A stretch of DNA of 64,000 nt from Lavandula angustifolia (taxonomy: Eukaryota > Streptophyta > Magnoliopsida > Lamiales > Lamiaceae). The notes below the pieces were generated by a model. That model made no database searches. It had not been told where the DNA came from and saw nothing but the letters and a program-made list of their open reading frames with translations. The number at the start of each line of letters is the position of its first letter. Within the stretch, counting starts at the first letter, position 1. Made by a program: the position numbers and the translations under genes. The stretch is taken from the NCBI GenBank assembly GCA_028984105.1, contig CM054807.1, positions 24,243,198-24,307,197 on the forward strand, given 5' to 3'. Positions 24,226-35,464 of the stretch are shown here, in pieces.

Positions 24226-24310
24226 TTTTTTATACATTATTACATTTATGGAAATCAATGTACATTTTTATATTTTCAAAATTTGATTTGTATACTTTTA
24301 CATTCCCCTC
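24226..24310 (-). repeat. Right TIR of the MULE
   Basis: Reverse complement of the left end with about 75% identity in the outer 29 bp. The outer end is CCCCTC, followed by the 9-bp duplication. Confidence 0.7.
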
Positions 24311-24319
24311 TTTTAATAA

Positions 24320-24797
24320 CATATGTCGGCCTAATTTATTAAAGAATCCTTCTCCTATGCACATGGTGACAAATCTGCCAAGACGTATTAGATGAGTGAA
24401 AAAAGTCTTTTCATGGGCCCACCGGTATTATAAGTGTGTAGGACTACTAGTGCTGTATAGTGATGACTGATGAGTGAGATATGACTGGCTCGCTCTGTCG
24501 CTTCGAGAATGGTTAAGAGGTAGAAAATAAATTATCTTAATTCGTTTAAAGTGTAAAACAGTTTCATTAGTTGAAAAATGATGTTAAGGGTTATTGTTAA
24601 AGGAAAAGGAATCTAATCTTGCTGACTGATACCGTGTTTAATTAATTACACAATCCCAACTCATATGGTTTTAGTTTCTTAGATTTTGTTACTAAAATAA
24701 AGTCATATTGTGTTACAGCTATTACAATTACATATAGTGGTTGGCCCCATCGTTTTGTAAAAATATTCCAGATCTCGACGTCATAATAATATATTTA
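24320..24797. other. Intergenic, nothing recognised
   Basis: AT-rich sequence between the MULE and the Harbinger element with no coding or repeat structure I can support. Confidence 0.5.
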
Positions 24798-25643
24798 TGA
24801 GAGCAACTTCAAAGAGACTGCAAAACTCAAAATGCAGTATCAAAATTGATCCAACCTAACTGCAAACCAAACTGCAAAATCCCAAATTTTGGTGTCTTTC
24901 TACAGTAATTGAGTAGAAATGGAGTTTTACTGTATAAACTGCAAAGGAGTAATGTGCAATTTTGATTTTTGCAATTCTACCCCTCAATTAACACAAATTC
25001 AAAAAGAATAACTACCTTGTTGTTTGATTGCAGAAGCAAAATAGGAAGAACACCATGTTCACTACCCGCCGCGCTCCAAAGCTGGGTCTCGGTTGAGGAT
25101 CGGTCGGATTGGCAGATTTTGGAGAAGGAGAAGGAGATGCGTGAGAGAGAAGAAGCGAGAGAGGGAGAATGATAATAGCAGATTTCGGAGAAGGAGAAGG
25201 TTCGCGAATTGCAGAGAGAAGAAGCCAGAGGAAGCAGCACAGCAACTCTCTCTCTCTCTAATTTAACTTGTAAAATATGTATATATTTGTTATTATATAT
25301 ATTTGTTCCTATAAGATTTATTAATAAAAAATTAAAGTAGCAAAAAAAATAGTCTTTTATCTTAATGTTTATCTTATTATTTCATATTAATGAAATAAAA
25401 ATACATAACATATTAGGAATTGAGAAAGAGATAATAAGTACACGACACACAACGATATTAAAATTAAGAAATACATACATACTACGAAATTTTGACCCCG
25501 AACTATAAATTGATCTAATAATCCGGTATATCGGAACTAGAACCCCCCATATTGGTAAAATATGGAGCATATCCATCAGTTGCGTAAGGATTAGCTTGTT
25601 CTTCTTGTTCGGATCTTTTTTTTATAATACGTGCTTGTTCCGC

Positions 25644-26474
25644 TCAAACAAATGCAAGGGTACTAGGATCAGCTATAAAGCTCAAGTCACAAAGCAAAAT
25701 CTTATTTTCTTCCTTCAATTTCTTCAGGTCACGATTCTTCTGTTGACCTTCCAAATCAGCTTTAAGCTTCTTATTTTCTTCTTCGATAGCTGCAAATCTA
25801 GAAGATTTATCGGCGGCATCTCTAGCCTTTTTCTTAGCTTTCTTCACTCCGATCGGTCTCGACAATGGAGTAGTAAACACATTGTCATCTTCATCAGCTA
25901 AGTTGAAAAATGTCGAGCCTTGTGTATCCGCAGACGGACTTTCCGAATTAGGAGAAGAATAGGCTTGATATGGATGTTTGGATCTCCGAGCACCATCCTG
26001 AAATTTTGGAAAATCTTTTAGTATTTCCCACACATGATCAAATTTCCAGCTTGATTTGCCCTTTCCCTCATCCATGTATAATATTTTGGCTTCGCGCATC
26101 TACAAAAAGTTCAAAAAGTTAACATAAAAAATTCAACTCACATACAATATCTTCGCATGAAAAAAAAAAATTTGTTTGATACTCACAATATCTTCATTCG
26201 AAGCACCGCTAGGATGTCTACTATCAATTGTTTTTATGCACGCATGAAGCTTCTTTCTTGCTTTCTCAATAACTTGCATTCTTGCTCGCAATGATCTACC
26301 TGAACGGAACTCACAATCAGCACGTTTTGATTGATTATAGCTCTCCTCCACACGAGTCCAAAATCGATCCGATGATTGGTTTACCCCAATCTTTGGATCT
26401 TGAGAAATTTCCATATAAACTCTACATACGAGGATATCTTCTGCTTGGTTGTAATTTGTAGAACGAATAGACAT
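25644..26474 (-). CDS. Harbinger ORF1: Myb/SANT-like protein with NAM-associated C-terminal domain
   Basis: Exon 1 (26474-26187) starts at the ATG of MSIRSTNYNQ and has a trihelix/Myb-like domain (EDILVCRVYMEISQD, FWTRVEESYNQSK). The intron 26186-26100 has GTGAGT and TAG borders. Exon 2 (26099-25644) continues with SSWKFDHVWEILKDFPKF and a Lys/Glu-rich coiled coil. In PIF/Pong elements ORF1 binds DNA and helps ORF2 transposase. No frame breaks are seen, so it may still be translated. Transcription is unknown. Confidence 0.75.
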
Positions 26475-26529
26475 TTTGGCTAGTAGAGGAAGTTTTGTAG
26501 TTGAGAGGAAATTATGTGAAGTTGTGACT

Positions 26530-26835
26530 GAAAATACAAGATTGTGTCTACATTTATACACTCAAAATCTTTGGAGCAAAGAAGTCATACATTACATAAT
26601 GACTACATGCGTAATTTTGCATAACATGATAATTGAAGATGAACGTGATCTCAGTGCTCCGATTGAAGTTGCAATAGAGACGCCAACACCGGATGTTGAA
26701 ATGGTGACAGATAAATTACCGTTGAAAGACTTTGTTGATCGACACAACAAAATAAGAAACCACGCTGCTCATGACGAACTTAAAGAGGCGGTAATTGAGC
26801 ATTTGTGGAATGAATATACTAATTCCGAATCTTGA
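26530..26835 (+). pseudogene. Harbinger transposase, C-terminal fragment
   Basis: From NLWSKEVIHYIMTTCVILHNMIIEDERD to the C-terminus NEYTNSES, matching the end of plant DDE_4-type transposases. The sequence before about 26530 is the reversed leader of ORF1, so the catalytic DDE domain is deleted. Confidence 0.8.
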
Positions 26836-27355
26836 ATTTATGTGTAATTTCTTAGTTTGTTTGTTTGTTTTATGTAATGTCTTTTTTTAATCTCGTAATT
26901 TGAGTACTCTTTTCCCTCATTTGGAGGTTTTGACGAGGCTCGACCCTTGAGTTTTCGCTATGTGATTTCCAAGGGTTTTTATGTTTTTATTGTTCTTCTT
27001 CTTAAGAGTACAACTATATTTTATCATTATTTGATTTAATATTATTTTTTTAAAAAATTGTATAATTAATAATTATTTAATACATAATTTAATTATTAAT
27101 TATATTTATTATTTATCAAGTTATTTTAGACATATTAAATTTGTATCTAATATTTTAGTAGTAGGAAAGTGGAATGTACCAATGTGTAATTAAGAAAAAT
27201 ATGTAGGTAGAATTGAAAGGTATTTTGTGAAAGGATATAAAGAGAATATTCTTTTGGATTTGAGTTTGGGTTTGATGGTTGGAGATAAATTACTGTTTGA
27301 TCTGACAGAAACTGGAAAATGGGTATTGGTTTTGGTGTTATGGTTGGAGTTGCTC

Positions 27356-28245
27356 TGATCATTTAATATAATTTTGATATTATCTGATATTTTTAAAAAA
27401 GTAATTAATGATATAATACTTTTCTTATCCAAATTAATAGAAATCAAAATTCGCTTAACCGAAAGGTTACCTATTTTATAAAATTAAATATCAAATCAAG
27501 TTTTTTTTTGTTTGTTCGGTATCTGAAATTCCAAGGAAAAAAAGGAAAATATTTATAGAAAAAAATAGAAAATGCTTCGTCTTGATATAAGATAACAGTT
27601 CTAACAAAATTTTTAAATTAAAAGGCATGTGAAGGTAAAAACATGCATATATATACAATCTTTTAAATATACAATGAAGACTATATATCTTACCCATAAA
27701 CATCGAAAAACCAAATAACACATTAAGAACACATATAGAGGAAGGAACAATATCTAAAGAAAAACAGAAGACGAAAACATATAAAATGTGAGTATCAAAA
27801 TTAAAAGAGAGATCAAAATGATAGTTTTTTTGTACTGTTTACGTATTGTAAGAGATAACATATTTTTGATTCAATTTGTTTAATTAACCAATGTTAAATC
27901 GTAAACTGAAATTTACAAATGCAAAAAATGAAAAGTGAATATCATATCAAAAAAAATTAGTTCGATTATTTGATTCTAAAAAATTCAGTTCGATTAATTA
28001 ATCGACCACATTTACAATCCAAAGCCGTTTCATTACCAATAATTTACTGGTGAAAACCTTCGAAAAACGCATATCAGTATTGTAATTTTTTATTAGTTTT
28101 TTTTAATATATAATGGCAAATAAATAATATAAAAAGCACAACAGGTCAAAAATGCCACAGAGGGAAAGAGTACCATGTTAAGAGTTAATTAAGAGGTAAA
28201 AAGGTTCATGTCTAGCTAAAGTTTACTTAGAAAAACCAACCTCCA
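27356..28245. other. AT-rich intergenic stretch
   Basis: Homopolymeric A/T runs; no coding sequence, RNA gene or element recognised. Confidence 0.5.
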
Positions 28246-28450
28246 GTCCCATGGGCGGTTAAGGTGGATGGCCCAGAACCGATAGGTTCTGGGTTCAGTT
28301 TCCACCAAGACTGCTACGTGATTTGTCTGTTATCCTATATTAAGGGTGGTTGAACCCTCCTGTGTGGTTTGCAGGCTATTGCACAAGGAGTGTGGTTTAC
28401 CCAGTGCACACTAAAAGTAGCGGCTGCGAGTTTCATGAATAAAAAAAAAA
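28246..28450 (+). mobile_element. tRNA-derived SINE
   Basis: 205 bp ending in an A-rich tail (28440-28450), flanked by a 16-bp duplication GAAAAACCAACCTCCA (28230-28245) repeated with one mismatch at 28451-28466. The head has a degenerate A-box region (GGGCGGTTAAGG) and a B-box-like GGTTCAGTTTCC about 40 bp later, as in Pol III-transcribed plant SINEs. It lies about 80 bp upstream of the TATA box of the HMA gene. Confidence 0.82.
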
Positions 28451-28532
28451 GAAAAACCACCCTCCAAAAAAAATAATGAAAATAAAAATAAACGTACACA
28501 CAAAAATAGTGAAATAATGCCTGACGGACACA

Positions 28533-28543
28533 TATATAAATAG
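28533..28543 (+). promoter_or_regulatory. TATA box of the HMA-domain gene
   Basis: TATATAAATAG, 144 bp upstream of the ATG at 28687, on the same strand. Confidence 0.5.
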
Positions 28544-28686
28544 AAACAAATTAAATAATAAAATAAAGCGTGCATTATTGAGAGGAGTGAATAATGAATA
28601 TAATACATTATACATGTGCATTATAGTTTTATAAGGCAGTCGATAGCATAAAGCATTCTTGATTTGTTGTGGTGCAGTGGAAGGCG

Positions 28687-29311
28687 ATGAGGAAGCTGAG
28701 ATGTGGCAGAGCGCTGCACGACATTCTTTGCATGTTTCCTGCCGCTGCATACACTTGTTGTCTCTCTTGTATCGCCAATAACAACAATGTTCTTATCCAC
28801 CACGGCGGCGACAACGACGGAGATGTTCAGCCTCTAATCTCCTCCACTCACCGGAAATCCGCCGGCCTCAAGCTCAAGGATGTCATTGCTCCTACCCCCA
28901 CTCTTGCCTTCCACTTAAAGCCTAAGGTATTATTTATGTTATAAAATCAAATGTCACGTGTTCGAATATCACCGACACATCACACATCACTCTCTCTATA
29001 TATGTAGATGGTGGTGATGAAAGTTTCAATGCACTGCAATGGCTGCGCAAGAAAAGTGGAGAAACACATATCAAAGTTAGAAGGTAATACACATATGATT
29101 ACTCTTCCATGATATTAATTTAAAAGAAGCAAAATTAAATAGTTTATTTGAGGTATATATATATGATGATGAAGAAGAAATTGAAACAGGAGTGAGTTCA
29201 TACGAAATAGACTTGGAGACGAAGATGGTGGTAGTAAGAGGCGACATTGTTCCTTTTGCAGTTTTGGAGAGTGTGTCTAAAGTCAAGTATGCTCAACTTT
29301 GGGAGCCATGA
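28687..29311 (+). CDS. Heavy-metal-associated (HMA) domain protein, NaKR/HIPP-like
   Basis: Three exons: 28687-28926, 29008-29083, 29190-29311 (145 aa). The introns have GT/AG borders and phases that keep the frame, ending at TGA 29309-29311. The start is the ATG of MRKLRCGRALHD; an upstream GTG is not credible. Residues 1-80 include RCGRALHDILCMFP and KLKDVIAPTPTLAFHLKPK; residues 81-143 form an HMA fold with metal-binding MHCNGC (Cys90, Cys93). This layout matches the plant SODIUM POTASSIUM ROOT DEFECTIVE (NaKR) group of copper-chaperone-like proteins. There is no C-terminal CaaX box, unlike classic HIPPs. It is shorter than most NaKR proteins. NaKR1 acts in phloem companion cells; the role here is inferred only. 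Confidence 0.88.
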
Positions 29312-30707
29312 ATCTTGATAAACTACCTTATTCTCCCATTTCAAGGGGAAATGGAAGTAATTTTCACACTGTATGCAGACGAGAAAATGAAATAATTTCT
29401 TTGAAAATGTGATGGTAAATACGTATTGTATTGCATATCGATCGAGGTTCTTCTCAATCTGGTAACTATTTGCTTTCTTTATCATCATCTTCTACGTAAA
29501 TGGAAAATGGTCTCCATCTCATCAATTTTATGTCAAAGATGATGATCAATTCAAATGTATGTTGAAGAGTGAAGACAGTACTCTATTCTGATTTATGTAT
29601 TTTTTATTCGTAAATACTTGTATTTGCTACATATAAACCTTATGGATTGAACTTATCAGTGTTTTGTCTACGTTGAATTTATAGTTAAGTGTAAATAAAT
29701 ATTAATATAAAGTAATATGTAACTAAAAAACCCACTAGTTTACTTATAGTGTAGCCAGCTATGTCATAGAAATTAGGTATTTGTTGTCTTATCTGTCATG
29801 TGATGCTATTGTTTCCTACAGCTTTCATAAATCAATTATAAGCCACGGCCATCAATTTAATTTAAATTCTACGAGCGTATGTAAAATTTACCTGCTATGC
29901 ATTAAAGATAACTGATGTTGGTTATTTCGTTATAAAAAATTAAAAAAATATTCAAAAAATAATAAAAATAAAATAAAATAATGTATATGTATTATGTCTT
30001 GATAAATAATTATTTGTAAGATTTAACCAACAAGTAAAAGTTAAATATATGGAATTTATCCGTTCAAATGGGATTTATCCGTTAAAAGCTTTTGAGTCGC
30101 GGTTATGAACTTTGCTCGTTGTAAAGAAGTGGAGCCGAATATTTCTCTTAAAATATAATAAAAATCTATAAAAGGAATCTTTGTATTTCAGTTATATTTG
30201 GAAGACATCAAAAGGCACTGCAGAGTTCCATACTAAATTTATGTAACTTTTAAGAGTATTATCCCAAAGAAAAAAAATAACGAAAATGAGGAGAGAAAAG
30301 TTGGGCACATGAATAGATTCATAATTCATTCACCGAAATCGAATGTTGGATTGAATGTTAAGACTTTTGAGATAGACAAGTCATGTGCTCTTGCTCTGTC
30401 TATTCACTGTGACCGATTTTGGACAACACATTTCAATAAATCAATGACCGATTTAGTAAATTAATTAATCATTGGAAGTTAGTATAATAAAGTGAATCGT
30501 TACCGCACTTCAGCTACCATTTTTATAAAGAAAGAAGCTTTTCACCCTGTTACCGTATGCCCCCAAGACATAATTCTCTCTACGCCAATATAGATGAACA
30601 AGCCATGTACACTCTTTTCATCCGCCGAAGAGAAGTCCCCAAGATGAGGACTTTGATAGCCGCGCTAATGACCATTTCAAGGTTAGGTCTTTTCCTACGA
30701 TCTTTTG
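29312..30707. other. Intergenic after the HMA gene
   Basis: AT-rich; the start should hold the 3' UTR of the HMA gene. No further gene or element is recognised. Confidence 0.5.
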
Positions 30708-30709
30708 TA

Positions 30710-30981
30710 CTCCCTCCGTCCCATTGGAAACGACGCGTTTCCAATGGGCGCGAGAATTAAGAAAGTAGATAAAGTAGGTGAGAGAAATGATAAAGTAGGT
30801 GAGAGAAATGATAAAATATGATAAAGTAGGTGAGAGAAAATAATTAATATAATGAAAGTAGATAAAGTAGGTGAGAGAAATGATAAAATATGATAAAGTT
30901 TTTTCCTTTTTTGGAAACGTGTCGTTTTCAGTGGGACGGCCCGAAAAGGAAAACGTGTCGTTTCCAGTGGGACGGAGGGAG
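30710..30981. mobile_element. Stowaway (Tc1/mariner) MITE
   Basis: Terminal inverted repeats CTCCCTCCGTCCC with TA duplications (30708-30709, 30982-30983), diagnostic of Stowaway. 272 bp. The interior has four copies of a GATAAAGTAGGTGAGAGAAA-like unit. Confidence 0.93.
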
Positions 30982-31189
30982 TACTACCTTTCGGATATCA
31001 CGTGCGGCGCCAGCGTAACTCACTCATTTCTTTTAATTATGTCTTATTCGTAGCTCGATTACTGTGCAGTCCCTCGTGCCAATTCTCAACCTATTATACC
31101 TGCCGCTCCACACCCGCGATTATTTCATAGGTTCTTCCGGCTTGTCCACTATTTGTAGCTATTTTGGCGCGGTTCAGTGCTGCCGATAT

Positions 31190-31465
31190 CTTAGGTATTG
31201 TTGTTAGTACGACCGCTTCTTCTTTGGTTTCTAAAATTTATGCTTTTTTCTTATATATTTGTGGTGCTCTATTTTATCCATTTCTTGTGGGACTCTGATT
31301 ATTATTGTACTTGGATTCTTTGTAGGTGTTTCGGCCCGATGATCTCGCAATCTTGTGCCTTCGGGTACGATCGCTTCTTTTTCTGGTGTTTATTTGCTTA
31401 TATGTTGTTTTGTTGTGTTTGTAGCTTCCCTATTTGTTGGGTTTGTAGGTGTGTGCGTTTGGACG
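31190..31465. repeat. T-rich degenerate repeat, part 1
   Basis: GT/T-rich sequence sharing a GCTTCCCTATTTGTTGGGTTT motif with 40700-40735 and 45690-45715. With parts 2 and 3 it looks like one locus split by CopC and CopD. Confidence 0.5.
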
Positions 31466-31735
31466 TGTTATAATGTGAAGTTTCGTGATGGGAAGGTGTA
31501 AAACCCTAGCTATGAACGAGATGGAAGAACAACAATTGAAAGAAACAAACTATTTCATTTCTGGAATCAAAAGAACAGTTATTACTCTGCATCTATCATG
31601 CTTATATAGATGCTACAGTTCTAAAGTGTTCGTTTGTTAAGAGAGCAGTTATAAGCGAATAAAATCGTAACAAGCATAACAACGCTTTTATTAGTTATGC
31701 ATCTAAGCCGTCCATTCTTATTAAATAGATCAACG

Positions 31736-31970
31736 TCCTGTCATCTTTATAATCTGCAAAATATGAGATATCAGTATCGAACGAGTAATAAGAGAAAATA
31801 CTATCTGCGATATTTTCATTGGCTACTGAGTAGAGATACGCAAACCTGTCAGCTGAACATCGTAGTCAGCTGATACCTCGTGTAGATGGTTGTTGTGTCT
31901 CGATATAGTGAATTTTACTCAGTACTGAGAGTGAACATTCCCCCTTGCTGAATGCTCCTCTCCTGAATCC
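31736..31970 (-). other. CopB post-pol spacer remnant
   Basis: Homologous to the CopA spacer (about 4740-5306) but shortened. Keeps the polypurine-like run at 31939-31947 and lacks the extra frame. Confidence 0.65.
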
Positions 31971-31972
31971 AC

Positions 31973-33284
31973 TTACTGACTCGAGTCAGTAGGGTCCAGC
32001 AGACCTAGCTCTACCGAAAGTGTTCTGAATCTGGCTTCAGCTAGAGGCTTGGTCAGTATATCAGCCCTTTGATGGTCAGTATGGATCTTTTCCATCCTGA
32101 TATCCTTCTTTTCGACATGGTCACGAATGAAGTGGTGTCTGATGTCCACGTGCTTGCATCTCGTATGAAGTACAAGATTCTGAGTGATTGCAATAGCACT
32201 GGTACTGTCGCAGAAGATCGACACTTCATTCTGAATGACGTTATAGTCACGTAGCTGCTGTCTCAGCCAAAGGATATGGGCGCAACAACTTTCGACAACC
32301 ATGTATTCAGCTTCAGTAGTTGACGTCGCTACAGAGTGCTGTTTCTTTGAAAACCATGAGATCAGCTTACTGCCAAGGAGCTGACACGTTCCAGAAGTTG
32401 ACTTTCGGTCAATTCTACATCATGCATAGTCAGCATCAGAATAACCAGTTAGTTCAATATTACCATCAGTTGGATACCATAATCCCATATCAGGTGTTCC
32501 TTTGAGATAGCGGAGAATCTTCTTTGCTGAGTCCAAGTGACTCTCTTAGGATTCGCCTGAAATCGAGCGCAGACACCTGCAACATAAGTTATGTTAGGAT
32601 GAGTAGCTGTTAATATAATAAAGAACCAATAATAGCACGGAATTCAGTTTGGTCTACTGATACTCCTTCTTTATCAAGATTGATTTTCATATTCGTGTTC
32701 ATCGGGATCTTGATTGGTTTGCCGGATGTGCAACCGAATTTCTTGATGAGGTCTCGAGTGTATTTACCTTGATTGATGAACGTTCCCTTCTCAGATTGTT
32801 TGACTTGAAAGCCGAGGAAATAGTTCATCTCTCCCATCATTGACATCTTGAACATATCCTTCATCATTTTCTCAAACTGCTGACACATGATGACGTTCTT
32901 CGAACCGAAGATGATGTCATATACGTAGATCTACACAAATAAAATGTCGTCTTCCAGTCGAATGCTGAATAATGTGTGGTTTACTGTGCCCTTTTGAAAA
33001 CCTTGCTGAAGATGAAACTCAGACAGGGTATCGTACCGAGCCCTGGGTGCTTGTTTTCTGAGTCTGTAGACCTGATGTCCCTGCTGAAAGCCGGGAGGCT
33101 GTTCTACATAGACTTCTTCTTTCAGCACGCTATTCAGGAAAGCAGACTTCACATCCATTTGATAGACTCTGAATCTCTGATGTGTTGCGTATGCTAGGAA
33201 TAGTCTGATTGCCTCCAATCTTGCAACTTGAGCGAATGTTTCGTCGAAATCTATCCATTCAGCTTGATAGTAGCCTTTTGCCAC
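31973..33284 (-). pseudogene. CopB reverse transcriptase/RNase H remnants
   Basis: Pieces 33284-32931, 32888-32610 and 32302-31973. A TAG lies just before the polymerase motif, which reads YVYD rather than YVDD, so a catalytic Asp is lost. The RNase H end is better kept than in CopA (FCDSTSAI, ADILTKPL present). Confidence 0.85.
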
Positions 33285-33304
33285 GAGCCTTGCTTTGTTC
33301 CTTA

Positions 33305-35046
33305 CTATGATGTTTTTTCATCTCGCTTGTTCTTGAAGACCCATTTGGTTCCGATTACATGTTGATGCAGGGGTCTGTCAACAAGCTCCCAAACTTCATT
33401 TCTCGTGAACTGATTCAGCTCCTCCTGCATGACTATGATCCAGTCAGCGTCTTTAAATGCATCCTCAACTGACTGAGGTTCTTCAGTAGACAAGAAGCTG
33501 GAATATAGTGCGCTTTCTCCCTGACAGAATCTGGGTCTTGTCTTTACATTTGCTGAAGGATCTCCAATTATCAGATCAGAGGTGTGAGCGTCCAGCCACG
33601 ATCTACAAAGTTTTAACTCTTCATCTGAAATTTGTTCAATACAGATAGTAGGTGAGTTAGGCATTTCAGTTGTACTATTATGAGATTGAAGTAATTCAGT
33701 TACAAGAGTTTGATCTACTGAGTCACCAGGTTCAGGGGCATTTAGCTCAGGAACTTCATTAGTTCCCCCTGAATTAATATCCTCAGTAGAGGTCTCAGTT
33801 ACCACTTGGGTTACTTCATCGACCTGAGTTACTTGGGATTGACTCTGTTCAGTAGAGTCAATCTGTTCAGCTACTTCTGCTGCTGGCTGAGATTCAGTAG
33901 ACTTGTCTTCAGTTTCTTCGTCTGAATCATCATCCCAACATAGCTGGATCTTTTAAACTTTATCTTTTAAGCTCATATCCTGTAGCTGCTTACTGATGTC
34001 CTCAGATTCAGATTTAGAGTTTCTGCTCCTTTCTTCGGTAGTAAACTCATTAAAAACAACATGAGGGCTTTCCTCCATGCAAAGGGTTCGATAGTTAAAG
34101 ACTCTAAATGCTTTGCTGACCCGGGAGTATCCTAAGAAGACTCCCTGGTCTGATTTGCTATTAAAAGTCTTCAGCTGATCTTTCCTATTATTGTGGATAA
34201 AGCATGAACACAAAAAAATATGGAAATAAGATAAAGAAGGTTTCTTGCCGTTCCATAGCTCATATGGTGTCTTCTTATGCTGCTTTGCCAGTAAAGATCT
34301 ATTCTGAGTATAACATGCAGTATGAGTAGCTTCTTCCCAGAATTTGGATGGGAGTCCTGAGTCTGCGAGCAGGGTCCTTGCTGCTTCTTTGAGTGTTCTA
34401 TTCTTTCGTTCAGCAACCCCATTCTATTCTTTCGATAGTTAAAGATGTCTCATGCTCTATGCCTTCTGCTTTGCAGAACTCCTCCACCATAAAATTCAGG
34501 GGGACTGAGCTTGATGATCTTGGAGTTCTTTTCGAGACTGAGCTTTTTCAGAAGCGTTGGTAACTCCGTTTTGACGTTAGACTTGTTGGCAATAAATATG
34601 ACCCATGTGTAGCGCGACTAGTCATCAATAACCACTAAAGCATACTTCTTGCCTCTGATCGTCACCGGAGAGACTGGTCCGAACAAATCCATATGTAGCA
34701 GCTGAAGGATTCCATCAGTGGAAGGAGATGGAACGGGAGGATTTTTATTCCTTGTTTGCTTTCCTTTCAGACATGCTTCACATTGAATGTCTTTGTTGAA
34801 TACTTCATTCGACAGTCCTCTTGCTAGAGTGTTTCTAGCCAACTTGTTGAGCGTCTTGAAATTGAGACGACTGAGTCTTCTATGCCAGAGCCATCCCGTT
34901 CTGTTGTCATTCTTCGCCAACAAACAAGCTTCAGGTTCAGCTGAGTTACAGTCAGCTACATAGATATTCTTTTTGCACGAACCTGACAACACTGTTTTCC
35001 CTGTAGATTTATCAATGACATCACAGAAACCAGCGTAAAAAATCAC
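33305..35046 (-). pseudogene. CopB integrase remnants
   Basis: Pieces 35046-34618 (GAG-pre-integrase and the start of the core), 34422-34171, 34213-33953 and 33805-33305. The zinc-binding region reads WHRRLSRLNF, with Arg replacing the second His found in CopA. Several frameshifts. Confidence 0.8.
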
Positions 35047-35249
35047 TCTATTCGTGTTATCACAAAATTGACTAACAGCGAGAAGATTATGTTGAAGTCC
35101 TTCAACATATGATACTCTTGGAACTGTTGCTGTTCAAATGCTGAGTGTTCCATAGCCTCTCTGGTATAGCCTTTTGCGTTGTCTGCAAACTCGATTCGGG
35201 GTCCTTCTTTAGTAGTGTAATTTTTCAGTAGGTCCTTTTGGTATGTCAT
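35043..35249 (-). pseudogene. CopB protease fragment
   Basis: Starts just after the active-site region, which is disrupted by a frameshift near 35270; MTYQKDLLKNY aligns with the CopA protease. Confidence 0.65.
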
Positions 35250-35464
35250 ATGTCTTGAGCATCCGCTGTCCTCATACCAAGGGGTCCTTGTGTACCTGCA
35301 AAATAGAATTATATTTAGTTACCTTTTATTTTTGATTTTGGGTCCTTAGATGTTAGTTTTTGAAACCCAAATCTGTCTCACGACCCTGGTGGTCTCAGAC
35401 AGTTTCTTTCAACTTTTGTCAACATATTTGACCACTGGACTGGTCGATGCTGACTTCTGAGGCT

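Larger units (their letters stand above)
15744..24310 (-). mobile_element. Mutator-like element (MULE) carrying a DUF1985-Ulp1 gene
   Basis: The flanks are identical 9-mers TTTTAATAA (15735-15743 and 24311-24319), the length typical of Mutator. The ends are degenerate inverted repeats: GGGGGGTGTGCAAAAATG on the left and GAGGGGAATGTAAAAGTA (reverse complement) on the right, 22 of the first 29 bases matching and similarity fading over about 85 bp. It is 8567 bp now and about 7.0 kb without the nested solo LTR and MITE. The cargo is a broken Ulp1-type gene on the minus strand. No mudrA-like transposase is seen, so it would be non-autonomous. Comparable Ulp-carrying MULEs (Kaonashi in Arabidopsis, CUMULE in melon) are known. 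Confidence 0.8.
24801..27355. mobile_element. PIF/Harbinger element, internally deleted
   Basis: Ends GAGCAACTTCAA and, inverted, GAGCAACTCCAA, flanked by the 3-bp repeat TGA (24798-24800, 27356-27358). It carries a Myb-like ORF1 on the minus strand and the C-terminal part of the transposase on the plus strand, the divergent layout of this superfamily. The transposase N-terminal and central parts are missing, so it is non-autonomous. TGA is a less common variant of the usual TWA target. Confidence 0.75.

Noticed and set aside
24969..25245. Overlapping Ser/Glu-rich frames near the Harbinger left end
   Set aside because: They translate GA-rich sequence on both strands; no conserved protein and no splice context.
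28246..28450. tRNA gene
   Set aside because: Box A and B resemblance is weak, no cloverleaf is apparent, and the A-tail plus 16-bp duplication indicate a SINE.
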